Assembly: GCA_030645575.1 (NCBI GenBank)
Contig: JAUSMJ010000026.1
Location: forward strand, 1 to 64,000
DNA: 64,000 nucleotides
Reading direction: 5' to 3'
Source of the DNA: Caulobacter sp.
GTDB taxonomy: Bacteria > Pseudomonadota > Alphaproteobacteria > Caulobacterales > Caulobacteraceae
In this document: positions 10,203 through 23,661 of the stretch, piece after piece
How positions within the stretch are numbered: the stretch's first letter is position 1
Layout: each line of letters starts with the position of its first letter
Program-made: the position numbers and the translations under genes
Notes under the pieces: generated by a model
What the model saw: only the letters and a program-made list of their open reading frames with translations
The model's database searches: none
Told to the model about the DNA's origin: nothing

Positions 10203-13031
10203 TTACCGCGCCACGCTCGCCCGGGCCCGCTCCAGCCGCGGCCGGCCGCGCGCGGCCTGGCCGGCCTCTTCGGCGTCGAGGGCTTCCATCAGAGCCGCCT
10301 TCAGCGCCGCCGAGCGCTTGGCGTCGGTCAGTTTTCCGCCGCCGGGCGTCTGGACATAGAAGGCGTCCACGGCCCGCTCGCCATAGCCATCGATGTGCGC
10401 GGAGGTGATCGACAGGCCGGCGTCGGCCACGGCCCGGGCCAGGGCCTCCAGCAGGCCGGGGCGGTCGCGGCCGGAGGCTTCCACCACCGTGGCCTCGTCG
10501 GAGGCCTCGTTGTCGAGCATCACCGTGGGGATGATCGAAAAGGCCGAGGCGCGGCCGCCTTCAGCGCCTTTACGCGGCTCGAAGGTCGGGGTCTCGCCGC
10601 GCCCGGCGGCCTCCAGGCTGTCGGCCAGCCGGCGCAGGATGCGCGGGTTGTCGGCGCCGATCGGGGAGCCGGTGACGTCCTGCACCTGAAACACGTCCAG
10701 CGCCTGGCCCTGGGCCGATGTGAACACCCGCGCCCCGACCACGTTGCCGCCGAGCCCCGACAGGGCCAGCGCCAGGTCGGCGAACAGGCCTCGCCGGTCC
10801 TTGGCCGCCACGACGATCTCGGCGGTGTTGCGGTCGGCGCGGATGCGCGCGTCGGCCGCCGCGCCGCCCTGCAGCGCCGCGCGCCGGGCCAGGGCCGCGT
10901 GGTCGGCCAGTTCGGCGGTCGAGAAGGCCGCGAAATAGGCGTCCTCCATCGCTCCGGCCCAGCCCTTGGCCGCCGGATCGGCGCCGATCAGGGTCGCGCG
11001 GGCCTCGGCGGCGACCGACTCCTGGTGGCGGCGGGCGCTGGCGGCGGGGTCCGAGCCCCGGCCGCCGCGGAAGGTCGCCTCGGTTGCGGCGTAGAGCTCG
11101 CGCATCAGCTGACCCTTCCAGCCGTTCCACACACCCGGGCCGACGGCGCGGATGTCGGCCACCGTCAGCACCAGCAACAGCCGCAGCCGCTCGGGGTTCT
11201 CGACGATGCGGGCGAAGGCGGCGACCGTGGCCGGATCGGTCACGTCGCGCTTCTGGGCGAAGTCGCTCATCACCAGATGGTGCTCGACCAGCCAGGCGAT
11301 CAGCTCGATCTTCGACCGTTCCAGGCCCAGCCGCTCGCAGGCCGATCGGGCCGCGCGGGCCCCCGCCTTTTCCTGGCCGCCGGCGCCGCCCTTGCCGGTG
11401 TCGTGCAGCAGCATGGCCAGGAACAGGCTCTCGCGGTCGTCGATCAGCGGCATGATCGACACCGACAGCGGGTGGTCCTCGACCAGCTGGCCCTCGGCGA
11501 TGTCGGCGATCACGCCGACCGCCTTCAGGGTGTGCTCATCGACCGTGTAGCTGTGGTACATGTTGAACTGCATCTGGGCGACGATCCGGCCGAACTCCGG
11601 CACGAAGCGGCCCAGCACCCCGGACTCGTTCATCAGCATCAGGGTGCGGTAGGTCCGCTTGCCGCGCGCCAGGATGTCGAGAAAGGCCTTCGCGGCCTCC
11701 GGATCGCGGCGGGTCTTCACCGTGATCAGCGGCAGGCCGCGGGTGACGGCCGTGAAGGCGTCCGGATGCAGGTCCAGGTCCCGCTGGTCGGCGATGCGGA
11801 AGATGCGGATCAGGTCCACCGGATCGCGCTCGAATACCTCCGGCCCGTCGATGGTGAGGCGTCCGCCTTCTTCGTGGAAGCCGGCGATGTCCAGCGGCTT
11901 GCGCTTGGGACTGTGCCGTCCGGGCAGGAAGCGCGACAGGCCCTTGGGGTGCGCCTTGAGGTGCTCGGTCTCCAGCTTGGCCGAGAAGGTGCGGGTCAGG
12001 AAGCCGACCTGCCGGGCGATCAGGAAATAGCGGCGCATGAACCGCTCGACGGCCGGGTTGTCGGCCCGGTCGCCAAAGCCCATCCGCCGCGCGATCTCCG
12101 GCTGCAGGTCGAAGGTCAGCCGCTCCTCGGGCCGGCCGGTGGCGAAATGCAGGTGGGCGCGCACGGCATGCAGGAAGTCGAACGCCCGCACGAAGGCGGC
12201 CACCTCGCGGCGGTCGAAATAGCCCAGGGTGAAGACGTCCGCGGGCTTGTCGACCGGATGCAGATACTGGGCGATCCACATCAGGGTGTGCAGGTCGCGC
12301 AGGCCGCCCTTGCCCTCCTTGACGTTGGGCTCGACCATGTAGCGGCTGGTGTCGGCCCGGCCGTGGCGGTCGTCGCGCTCTTTCAGCTTGGCGGCGACGA
12401 ACTCCGCGCCGGTATTCTTCACCACGTCGGCGCGGAAGCGCTTCTTCAGGTCCTCGGCCAGGGTTGCGTCACCGGTCAGGCGCCGCGCCTCCAGCAGTGA
12501 GGTGCGGATGGTGAAGTCCTCCTTCGACAGCCGCACGCATTCCTCGACCGTGCGCGAAGCGTGGCCGACCTTGAAGCCCAGGTCCCACAGCGCATAGAGC
12601 ATGAACTCGATGACGCTCTCGGCGTGGGCCGTCTGTTTGTACGGACGCAGGAACAGCAGATCGAGGTCGCTGTAGGGCGACAGCACCCCCCGGCCATAGC
12701 CGCCGACCGCCATCAGACACAGCCGCTCGCCCTCGGTCGGGTTGCGGGCGCGGAACATGTGCACGGTGGTGAAGTCGTAGAGCGCGGTGACCACCTCGTC
12801 GGTCACGCCGCACAGCAGCCGCGCCGTCTCCAGCCCGCCGGCGCCGTTCTCCAGCCGCTCCTTGGCGATCATCCGGCCGCGGAACAGGGCGGCTTTCAGG
12901 ATTTCCAGCGCCAGCCGCCGCTGCTCGCCCTCGTTGCCCAGGGCGTCATGGGCGGCGGCCGTCAGGCGCACGCGCAGGGCGACGCCGTCAACGACATGTT
13001 CGAGGCGGGTGGGGCGGAGACGGGAAGCCAT
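10203..13031 (-). CDS. glnD: Bifunctional [protein-PII] uridylyltransferase/uridylyl-removing enzyme
   Basis: A 942-residue nitrogen sensor that uridylylates PII when glutamine is low and removes UMP when it is high. Domains in order: nucleotidyltransferase with GGYGRGVLSPYSDLDLLF near residues 107-124, a helical linker, the HD hydrolase domain with LLHDTGKGG near residue 540, and two C-terminal ACT domains (about 720-810 and 840-920) that bind glutamine. Length matches Caulobacter GlnD. The HD motif reads HDTGKGG where many homologues have HDIAKGR, but the metal-binding His-Asp is kept. Confidence 0.96.
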   Translation of the reverse strand: MASRLRPTRLEHVVDGVALRVRLTAAAHDALGNEGEQRRLALEILKAALFRGRMIAKERLENGAGGLETARLLCGVTDEVVTALYDFTTVHMFRARNPTEGERLCLMAVGGYGRGVLSPYSDLDLLFLRPYKQTAHAESVIEFMLYALWDLGFKVGHASRTVEECVRLSKEDFTIRTSLLEARRLTGDATLAEDLKKRFRADVVKNTGAEFVAAKLKERDDRHGRADTSRYMVEPNVKEGKGGLRDLHTLMWIAQYLHPVDKPADVFTLGYFDRREVAAFVRAFDFLHAVRAHLHFATGRPEERLTFDLQPEIARRMGFGDRADNPAVERFMRRYFLIARQVGFLTRTFSAKLETEHLKAHPKGLSRFLPGRHSPKRKPLDIAGFHEEGGRLTIDGPEVFERDPVDLIRIFRIADQRDLDLHPDAFTAVTRGLPLITVKTRRDPEAAKAFLDILARGKRTYRTLMLMNESGVLGRFVPEFGRIVAQMQFNMYHSYTVDEHTLKAVGVIADIAEGQLVEDHPLSVSIMPLIDDRESLFLAMLLHDTGKGGAGGQEKAGARAARSACERLGLERSKIELIAWLVEHHLVMSDFAQKRDVTDPATVAAFARIVENPERLRLLLVLTVADIRAVGPGVWNGWKGQLMRELYAATEATFRGGRGSDPAASARRHQESVAAEARATLIGADPAAKGWAGAMEDAYFAAFSTAELADHAALARRAALQGGAAADARIRADRNTAEIVVAAKDRRGLFADLALALSGLGGNVVGARVFTSAQGQALDVFQVQDVTGSPIGADNPRILRRLADSLEAAGRGETPTFEPRKGAEGGRASAFSIIPTVMLDNEASDEATVVEASGRDRPGLLEALARAVADAGLSITSAHIDGYGERAVDAFYVQTPGGGKLTDAKRSAALKAALMEALDAEEAGQAARGRPRLERARASVAR

Positions 13032-13125
13032 GCCTTTTATGTGCGCTGCAACATGGGGAAGTGCAACGGTTTGGGCGGCGGGAGCTCGCCGTTGTCCGCT
13101 TTCGCGCCATCGGCGCCTGTGATAA

Positions 13126-13146
13126 GTATGTCAAGGTTTGACATAC
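13126..13146. promoter_or_regulatory. Palindromic operator of the ParDE pair
   Basis: Perfect inverted repeat: 9-base arms GTATGTCAA (13126-13134) and TTGACATAC (13138-13146) around GGT. It ends nine bases before the parD ATG, the position expected for autorepression by a ParD/ParDE complex. It also lies in the divergent gap to glnD, whose start is 95 bases away. Confidence 0.75.
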
Positions 13147-13155
13147 GAGGCCGCC

Positions 13156-13428
13156 ATGTCCACGAACGTCCACCTGAGCCCCGAACTGGAACGCTTCGCG
13201 CGTCAATGCGTGGAAGACGGCCGCTACAACAACGTCAGCGAGGTCGTCCGCTCGGCCCTGCGGATGTTGCAGGATGCTCAGGATCGGAAGACCGCCTTCA
13301 TGGCGATGCTCGACGGCGTGCGGGAGGAATCGGATCGGGAGGGTTGGGTGTCAGGCGATGATGCAATCGCCCAAGCCAGGGCTGCCATCGCCGCAGCTGA
13401 AGTGCGACTGGGCCCCGATCCCAAATGA
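13156..13428 (+). CDS. ParD-type antitoxin (ribbon-helix-helix)
   Basis: A 90-residue CopG/ParD-family antitoxin. The N-terminal strand-helix-helix NVHLSPELERFARQCVEDGRY followed by NVSEVVRSALRML is the DNA-binding domain; the charged C-terminal half (from about residue 45) should wrap the toxin. ATG at 13156 is chosen for the upstream GAGG and the family start MSTNVHLS. It overlaps the toxin by ATGA, and a palindromic operator lies just upstream. The pair sits between the housekeeping genes glnD and mutS, consistent with insertion. Confidence 0.9.
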   Translation: MSTNVHLSPELERFARQCVEDGRYNNVSEVVRSALRMLQDAQDRKTAFMAMLDGVREESDREGWVSGDDAIAQARAAIAAAEVRLGPDPK

Positions 13429-13729
13429 AGGCGGCGCTTTCACGCACAGCGACCCGGGATTTCCTGGCGGTTGTGGATTCCATAACCACCGAAAGCCGGC
13501 GCGCGGCCGGCAAATTCACCGACGAGGTGGAAGGCGCGTTGATCCGGATCGGTCGCCATCCCCAGATTGGCGCCGAGAGGCGAGAGTTGGCTGACCCACC
13601 TGTCCGATTCTGGACGCTCCAGCGATACCCGTACCTGATGATCTATGATGCTGCTGTGAGCCCGCCAAGCATCCTGAGGATTCTCCACGGGTCGCGGGAT
13701 TTGCCTGAGCTCCTCAACGACCTACGCAC

Positions 13730-13733
<4 letters not shown>
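13425..13733 (+). CDS. ParE-type toxin (RelE/ParE superfamily)
   Basis: A 102-residue basic protein of the RelE/ParE fold. Typical ParE features are the start SRTATRDFLAVVDSI, the helix with RIGRHPQIGAERREL, the strand VRFWTLQRYPYLMIYDA and the end ILRILHGSRDLPELL. ParE toxins inhibit DNA gyrase, and the HGSRDLP tail fits ParE better than mRNA-cleaving RelE. It overlaps the mutS stop by four bases in convergent orientation, so no terminator separates them. Confidence 0.9.
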
Positions 13734-16417
<2,684 letters not shown>

Positions 16418-16518
16418 CGCCCAGGACCCTAGCGGGGTTCGCGGGGGCCGTTAAGACTCTCAGCGCGGCGGTTGCCCGCGCGGTCAGGTTGTGGAACCGT
16501 TCCCTCCGGAGGGGCGCG

Positions 16519-17022
16519 ATGATCACGAAACGTCTGCTGGCGGCGGCCGCCGCACCGTGGCTGATCGCCGCCGCGCCGGTGCTTGCGCCGGGCACGGAAG
16601 CCGACCGGGCGCCGGACTGGCTGGTCAAGCCCGACGGCGAACGGATCGCCCGCTACTACCCCGAACGGGCCATGCGCGACGGCGTCGAGGGCGGGGCGAC
16701 GATCGTCTGTATCGTGCGAACCGACACGCAGCTGCACGATTGTGTCGTCCAGTCGGAAACGCCGGTGGCCTACGGGTTCGGCGACGCCGCGGTAAAGCTG
16801 GCCGGCGAGATGCGCATGGCGCCGGCAATCCGCCAGGGCCTGCCGGTCGAGGCCCAGGTGCGGGTTCCGCTGACCTTCAGAATGCCCGAGCCGGAGCTGA
16901 TTTCTGGCCCGCCCCTGCCGGGCCCGGGGGTCCTGTTCACCCTCGCCGGCGGGTTGTTCGCCCTGGCGGGGTTGCTGTTCTGGGGTCTGGTCGCGGCCGC
17001 GCGGGCGCTTGGACGGCGATAG
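16519..17022 (+). CDS. TonB C-terminal domain protein (energy-transducer-like)
   Basis: A 167-residue exported protein. It has an N-terminal signal sequence (KRLLAAAAAPWLIAAAPVLA), then a TonB C-terminal-like domain with RIARYYPERAMRDGVEGGATIVCIVR and a second conserved half up to about residue 125, and ends with a hydrophobic segment GVLFTLAGGLFALAGLLFWGLV. The domain order is reversed relative to classical TonB, which anchors at the N-terminus, so it may be periplasmic and anchored at its C-terminus. A GGAGGGG ribosome site precedes the ATG. Role unknown. Confidence 0.72.
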   Translation: MITKRLLAAAAAPWLIAAAPVLAPGTEADRAPDWLVKPDGERIARYYPERAMRDGVEGGATIVCIVRTDTQLHDCVVQSETPVAYGFGDAAVKLAGEMRMAPAIRQGLPVEAQVRVPLTFRMPEPELISGPPLPGPGVLFTLAGGLFALAGLLFWGLVAAARALGRR

Positions 17023-17031
17023 GGAAGGGCC

Positions 17032-18189
17032 TCAGGCCTTGCCCGACACCGTGCCCCAGAACTTGCTCGCCTTGCCCATGAAGCCGGCGGCCTTGGGGTG
17101 CTGCGCCTCGCCGCAGGTCTCGGCCAGTTCGCGCATCAGCTCCTTCTGCCGGGCGCTCAGATGGGTCGGGGTCTCGACGAACATCTCGACCAGCAGGTCG
17201 CCGCGCTCGCGGCCGCGCAGGGATGGCATGCCGCGGCCCTTGAGGCGCACGGTGCGGCCGGTCTGGGTGCCTTCCGGCACCTTGACCGGGATGCGGCATT
17301 CGCCGTCGCAGTCCTCGCCGCCAACCAGGCAGGGCGCCTCGATCTCGCCGCCCAGGGCCGCGACGCACATCGGCACCGGCACGGTGCAGAGCAGGTCCAG
17401 GCCGTCGCGCTCGAACAGCTCGTGCGGGGCCAACGACAGGAAGATGTAGAGGTCGCCGCGCGGTCCGCCGCGCTGGCCCGCGTCGCCCTCGCCGGCCAGC
17501 CGGATGCGCGCGCCGTCATCGACGCCGGCCGGGATGCGGACCTGCAGCGTGCGCTGGCGGCGCACCTGGCCCTGGCCGTTGCAGCTCTTGCAGGGATCGA
17601 GCACCAGCTTGCCCGTTCCGCCGCAGCGGGGGCAGCTGCGCTCGATGGCGAAGAAGCCCTGGGTCGCGCGGACCCGGCCGGCGCCGCCGCAGCTGCCGCA
17701 GACCGTCGGGCTGGTGCCGGGCTTGGCGCCCGAGCCCTCACAGGTTTCGCAGGTGATCGAGGCGGGCACGGTGATCTCCACCTCGGCGCCGGCGAAGGCC
17801 TGCTCGAGGGTGATCTCCAGGTCGTAGCGCAGGTCCTGGCCACGGGCCGGGCCGTTGTTCTGGCGCCGCCGGCCGCCGCCGAACATCTCGCCGAAGGCCT
17901 CGCCGAACACCTCGTTGAAGACGTCATGCACGTCGCCGAAACCGGCGCCCTGACCGCCGCCGTTCATGCCGTTGACCCCGGCATGGCCGAAGCGGTCGTA
18001 GGCCGCGCGTTTCTGCGGATCAGACAGGACCGAATAGGCCTCGTTGATCTCCTTGAACCGCGAGGAGGCGTCCTCGCAGCCGCCGTTGCGATCGGGATGG
18101 TGCTCCATCGCCATCTTGCGGAAGGCGCTCTTCAGCGCCGCCTCGTCGGCTCCGCGCTGGACGCCCAGAACTTCGTAATAGTCACGCAT
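17032..18189 (-). CDS. dnaJ: Chaperone DnaJ
   Basis: A 385-residue Hsp40 co-chaperone stimulating DnaK ATPase. The J domain has HPD at residues 31-33, followed by a Gly/Phe-type linker. Four zinc-binding CxxCxGxG repeats are present (CETCEGSG, CGSCGGAG, CPRCGGTG, CKSCNGQG). Downstream of dnaK with a 175-base gap containing a strong hairpin. Confidence 0.98.
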   Translation of the reverse strand: MRDYYEVLGVQRGADEAALKSAFRKMAMEHHPDRNGGCEDASSRFKEINEAYSVLSDPQKRAAYDRFGHAGVNGMNGGGQGAGFGDVHDVFNEVFGEAFGEMFGGGRRRQNNGPARGQDLRYDLEITLEQAFAGAEVEITVPASITCETCEGSGAKPGTSPTVCGSCGGAGRVRATQGFFAIERSCPRCGGTGKLVLDPCKSCNGQGQVRRQRTLQVRIPAGVDDGARIRLAGEGDAGQRGGPRGDLYIFLSLAPHELFERDGLDLLCTVPVPMCVAALGGEIEAPCLVGGEDCDGECRIPVKVPEGTQTGRTVRLKGRGMPSLRGRERGDLLVEMFVETPTHLSARQKELMRELAETCGEAQHPKAAGFMGKASKFWGTVSGKA

Positions 18190-18236
18190 CAGCCGGCATC
18201 ACCGAAAAACCGAGCATTCCCTGAGGTGGGCGATCG

Positions 18237-18277
18237 CCCGTCCGACTGCAAGCCTGATACCAAACCAGTCGGACGGG
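18237..18277 (-). terminator. Strong hairpin between dnaK and dnaJ (possible attenuator)
   Basis: Perfect 12-base inverted repeat, CCCGTCCGACTG (18237-18248) and CAGTCGGACGGG (18266-18277), with a 17-base loop. It lies in the dnaK-dnaJ intergenic region about 50 bases before dnaJ, and has no T-run. It could partly terminate transcription or stabilise the upstream dnaK message, which would keep DnaJ below DnaK levels. Confidence 0.6.
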
Positions 18278-18364
18278 ACTTTCCCGCATCCGTGAAGGTG
18301 GCGGCGACGATTCCCGGGCGAGCTTTCACCACGGAACCGTCCTCCGCCGCCATGAGGCCTGACG

Positions 18365-20269
<1,905 letters not shown>

Positions 20270-20416
20270 GTGAGGTCTCTCTAGCTCCCTTACTGGCGGA
20301 CGGCGGTGACGAGGGCCTTCATGAAGCGCCCCGGTTTTTCTCTTCCGTCCCCGGTTGGATCCTCTGGTCTGAAACGGGGTGACTTTCCGTTCTGGGAAAG
20401 CCGTTTGTCAGTCCGG

Positions 20417-20447
20417 CATATGGGAAGCAAGGCGCCCGCCGCAAGAG
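20417..20447 (-). promoter_or_regulatory. Possible heat-shock sigma factor promoter of dnaK
   Basis: On the minus strand, CTCTTGC (20441-20447) is followed after 16 bases by CCCATAT in 20417-20424, resembling the sigma-32 type pattern CTTGAA / CCCCAT. It sits about 150 bases before the dnaK ATG. The remaining 5' leader to dnaK and the rest of the 304-base gap to the divergent gene at 20574 hold nothing else that I recognise. Confidence 0.35.
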
Positions 20448-20573
20448 CAAAACCCCGATCATGCCGGGGGCTTTGACCTCGTCACGGCGACGCCCCCCAT
20501 TTGGGGCATGGCCTCGCCGGGGATTTCGTGACTTTCTGCGACCGTTCGAGGGGCTTCGTTCAGGAGGGAATCA

Positions 20574-20927
20574 ATGTCGACCCTGTCTACCCGGCTAAAG
20601 GCCGGTCTCGCGCTCGCCGTCATGGTGGCGACCACCGCGCTCACGCCCGGTCTGGCTTCGGCCGAGGACCGCCGCGTGAAAATCATCAACGAAACGCGCT
20701 TCACCATCGTGCGCTTCTATGCGTCGAACGTGAACGCCACGGGCTGGGAAGAGGACATCCTCGGCCAGAGCGTGCTGCGGCCGGGGCAGTCGGTCGTGAT
20801 CAACATCGACGACGGCTCGGGCTACTGCCTGTACGACTTCAAGGCCGTGTTCGACGACGGCGACTCCCTGGTCCGCCAGCGGGTCGATGTCTGCAAGATC
20901 TCGTCCTACCGCTACACCGAGGACTGA
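20574..20927 (+). CDS. Small secreted protein, unknown function
   Basis: A 117-residue exported protein with a signal peptide to about residue 30 (LALAVMVATTALTPGLASA, then EDRR). The mature part is a small beta-rich domain: VKIINETRFTIVRFYASNVN, then GWEEDILGQSVLRPGQSVVI, then DDGSGYCLYDFKAVFDDGD, with two Cys that may pair. Similar secreted domains are common in alphaproteobacteria, without a known function. AGGAGG precedes the ATG. It is divergent from dnaK and followed by a terminator-like hairpin. Confidence 0.85.
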   Translation: MSTLSTRLKAGLALAVMVATTALTPGLASAEDRRVKIINETRFTIVRFYASNVNATGWEEDILGQSVLRPGQSVVINIDDGSGYCLYDFKAVFDDGDSLVRQRVDVCKISSYRYTED

Positions 20928-20964
20928 AGACCGCCGGAGGCGACGGGAACCGGGGGGATCCCGC

Positions 20965-20989
20965 GGGCGGGGCGGCTAACGCCCCGCCC
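20965..20989. terminator. Terminator hairpin between convergent genes
   Basis: Perfect 10-base stem GGGCGGGGCG / CGCCCCGCCC (20965-20974 and 20980-20989) with a GCTAA loop, followed on the plus strand by GGCGCCTTTCC. It lies 38 bases after the small secreted gene and 20 bases before the M1 peptidase stop, so it may serve both strands. Confidence 0.7.
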
Positions 20990-21008
20990 GGCGCCTTTCC
21001 AGGCAGGG

Positions 21009-23603
21009 CTAATGGCCCTTCTTCACCCATTCATCGATATCGCCCAGCCGCTCGCGCCGCACCCTGGCGCGATAGACGGCGGCCGACAGCGACGCCTTGA
21101 GCCGCTGCGGAGGCTGGCCCTCGGCCTGGGCCATGGACAGGGCCTCGCCCGCGATGGTCTCGTCCGCCCAGCCGCCCGTGATCCGCGCCAGCATCCCGAC
21201 CATCGAGCCCGGCGCGAACAGGGCGTCGGCGCGTGTCTTGTTGGCCTTCAGATAGGCCCAGGTCATGGCCGGAAAGTTGCCCGACGGCCCGCGCAGGATG
21301 TTCTGGCGCAGGGTGATCGGCGGCTCGGCGCCAAGCGCCAGCTCCAGCGTGCGCCGCGCCAGGGCCTTGTCGCGCACCTCGCCGAGCACACCATAGAGCT
21401 GCTGCTTCTCCAGGGCGTTGGTCGAGGTCCGGGCCATGGTCCGCAGGCGCTCCCAGGTCGCCGCATCGGCCTGCATGGCCACCACGATCAGGGCCGGTTC
21501 GCGGATCGCCGCCGGCAGGGCCGCGCCGTCCGTATCCATCCGTGCGAAGCGCGCGCGGGCCTCGGCGACCACGGCCTGGTCGTCGAACCGGCCCAGCGCC
21601 CTGACCAGGTCCGCCCGCAGCAGGATCGCCGTGGCCGGCTCGCCGGCGACGGGTGTCCAGCCAACCCGCGCCCAGACCGGCCCCAGCAGGGTCCGCGCCC
21701 GGGCGCGGAAGGCCGTCTGGCCTGTGTTTCCGTCATAGAGGCGGTCGATCTGGTTCAGCACATCGACCACCTGCATCCAGACCACCGGATTGGCGTCGGC
21801 GGGCAGGCTGGCGGCGAGATCGAGCCAGTCGGCGACCGGCGCCGCGCCCTCCTGGCCGAACGCCCAGTAGTCGTAGAGCAGGCCCAGCTGATCCACCGCG
21901 TCGAGCCGGCCGAAGCGGGTCCGCAGCCGGGCGAAGGCCTTTTCATCGTAGGTCGTGCGGAAATAGCCGGCCTGGCCGAAGTTGACCAGCAGCGGCGCGC
22001 CCGCCGGGCCCTTGAGCCGCACCGACTCGCCCATCGACACCAGGCCGCGCCAGTCGCGCTTCTCGCCCGGCCAGGTCGCGGCCACCGGCGTCGACCAGCT
22101 GAGCGGCCGGCGGGACGGGGCATCGACGCCGAAGCGGCGCTGGGTCAGCCGCCAGGCCGAACCCAGGGAGGTGACCTTGATCAGCGGCACGCCGGGCTGG
22201 CGGGTGAAGTCGCCGGCGATGCGGCGGATCGGCTGGCCGGAGGCGGTCTCCACCGCGCGCCACAGGTCGTCGCTGATGGTGTTGCCGTAGGCGTGTTCCT
22301 TCATGTAGGCGCGCAGGGCGTCGCGGAAGTGATCGGCCCCGACCCAGGCCTCGATCATGGCGATGACCGCCTGGCCCTTCTGGTAGCTGATGGTGTCGAA
22401 CGCCGTGTCGCGCGCGTCGGCGACTTCCTGCACGATCGGATGGGTGGCGGCGCGGGCGTCGAGATTCATCGCCCCGTCGCGGGCGGCCATGTCCTGTAGC
22501 TGAACCGACCACTCGGGGTGGAAATGGTCGGTGGCCTTGGCCTCCATCCAGGAGGCGAAGCCCTCGTTGAGCCAGATGTCGTCCCACCAGCTCATCGTCA
22601 CCAGGTCGCCGAACCACTGGTGCGCCATCTCGTGGCCGATGGTGGTGAAGGCGTTCTGGCGGTCGGCCTGGCTCGAGACCTGGGCATCGACCAGCACGGC
22701 CTTTTCGAAATAGAGGATGGCCCCCCAGTTCTCCATCGCCGAGAAGGTCGCCGCGCCGCCGGGCACGGCCACCAGGTCCAGCTTGGGCAGGGGGTAGGGC
22801 GTGCCGAAATAATCGTTGAAGAAGGGCAGCAGCTGCTCGGCCGCGTCGAGCGCGAAGCCCGCCTCGCCGGTCGAGCCGCGCTTGACCACCACGCCCACAT
22901 CGACGTCGCCGACCTTGCGGCCCACGCGTTCGAAGTCGCCCACGGCCAGGAACAGCAGATAGGAGCTCATCTTCGGCGAGACCGCGAAGGTGGTGCGCGT
23001 CAGGCCGCCTTCGACCGGCGTGGCCGTCTCGACGGGCATGTTGGAGACGACCATGTCGGCGGTGGGCGCATCGACGGTCAGCTTGAACGTCGCCTTCAGG
23101 GCCGGCTCATCCCACATCGGCGCGAACCGCCGGGCGTCGGGCGACTCGAACTGCGTCGCCAGCAGTCGTTTGCTGCCCTGGGCCGTGTCGTAATCGACCG
23201 AGAACAGGCCAAAGGCCTGCTGGTTGATCTTGCCCGTGTAGTCGATGGCCAGCCGGTGCCTCCCGGCGGTCAGGGGCTGGGCGAAGGTCAGGGTCGCGGT
23301 CTGCGCGGGGGCGTCATAGGTCACCCTGGGCGCCGCGTCGGCGCCATCCAGTCGCACCTTGCCAAAGGTCAGGTCGGCCGCGTTCAGCGTCACCACGGCG
23401 GTCGGCCTGACCACCTGGACGTCGGCGCCGACCGAGCCGGTGAAGCTCAGGGCGGTCGCGTCGGGTCGCACGGCGATGTCGTAGTGGATGGGGGTGATGT
23501 CCGTGGGCAGGACGTGCCGGGCCGCCGGGTCCTTGCCGGCGCCGCAGCCCGCCAGAAGAACCGTCGCCGTCAGCGCCAGTCCCGTTACGATGCGATTGAA
23601 CAC
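21009..23603 (-). CDS. M1 family aminopeptidase, lipoprotein
   Basis: A zinc metallo-aminopeptidase of about 864 residues. Its N-terminus VFNRIVTGLALTATVLLAGCGAG is a lipoprotein signal with an LAGC lipobox, so it is predicted to sit in a periplasm-facing membrane. The substrate motif GAMEN appears as SAMENWGAI, and the zinc site as HEMAHQWFGD (about residue 320) with the distal Glu in NEGFASWME. A large C-terminal ERAP1-like helical domain follows. The GTG at 23603 has a GGGGAG ribosome site; an ATG at 23618 is possible, and the open frame continues upstream without support. Confidence 0.93.
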   Translation of the reverse strand: MFNRIVTGLALTATVLLAGCGAGKDPAARHVLPTDITPIHYDIAVRPDATALSFTGSVGADVQVVRPTAVVTLNAADLTFGKVRLDGADAAPRVTYDAPAQTATLTFAQPLTAGRHRLAIDYTGKINQQAFGLFSVDYDTAQGSKRLLATQFESPDARRFAPMWDEPALKATFKLTVDAPTADMVVSNMPVETATPVEGGLTRTTFAVSPKMSSYLLFLAVGDFERVGRKVGDVDVGVVVKRGSTGEAGFALDAAEQLLPFFNDYFGTPYPLPKLDLVAVPGGAATFSAMENWGAILYFEKAVLVDAQVSSQADRQNAFTTIGHEMAHQWFGDLVTMSWWDDIWLNEGFASWMEAKATDHFHPEWSVQLQDMAARDGAMNLDARAATHPIVQEVADARDTAFDTISYQKGQAVIAMIEAWVGADHFRDALRAYMKEHAYGNTISDDLWRAVETASGQPIRRIAGDFTRQPGVPLIKVTSLGSAWRLTQRRFGVDAPSRRPLSWSTPVAATWPGEKRDWRGLVSMGESVRLKGPAGAPLLVNFGQAGYFRTTYDEKAFARLRTRFGRLDAVDQLGLLYDYWAFGQEGAAPVADWLDLAASLPADANPVVWMQVVDVLNQIDRLYDGNTGQTAFRARARTLLGPVWARVGWTPVAGEPATAILLRADLVRALGRFDDQAVVAEARARFARMDTDGAALPAAIREPALIVVAMQADAATWERLRTMARTSTNALEKQQLYGVLGEVRDKALARRTLELALGAEPPITLRQNILRGPSGNFPAMTWAYLKANKTRADALFAPGSMVGMLARITGGWADETIAGEALSMAQAEGQPPQRLKASLSAAVYRARVRRERLGDIDEWVKKGH

Positions 23604-23661
23604 GCCCGATCTCCCCATCCCGCACGCGGGGAGGTTAGACTGAAGCGGCCCGGAGTGAATC

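Noticed and set aside
7673..10408. Very long open frame (911 codons) on the plus strand opposite trpS and murJ
   Set aside because: Composition is Gly/Gln/His/Arg-rich without any domain, and both opposite-strand genes are well conserved; it is a GC-rich shadow.
10395..12500. 701-codon open frame opposite glnD
   Set aside because: Shadow of a highly conserved gene; no motif, no start signal.
20453..20475. CCCCG/CGGGG hairpin upstream of dnaK as a terminator
   Set aside because: The stem is only five pairs and lies between divergent genes where nothing needs terminating.
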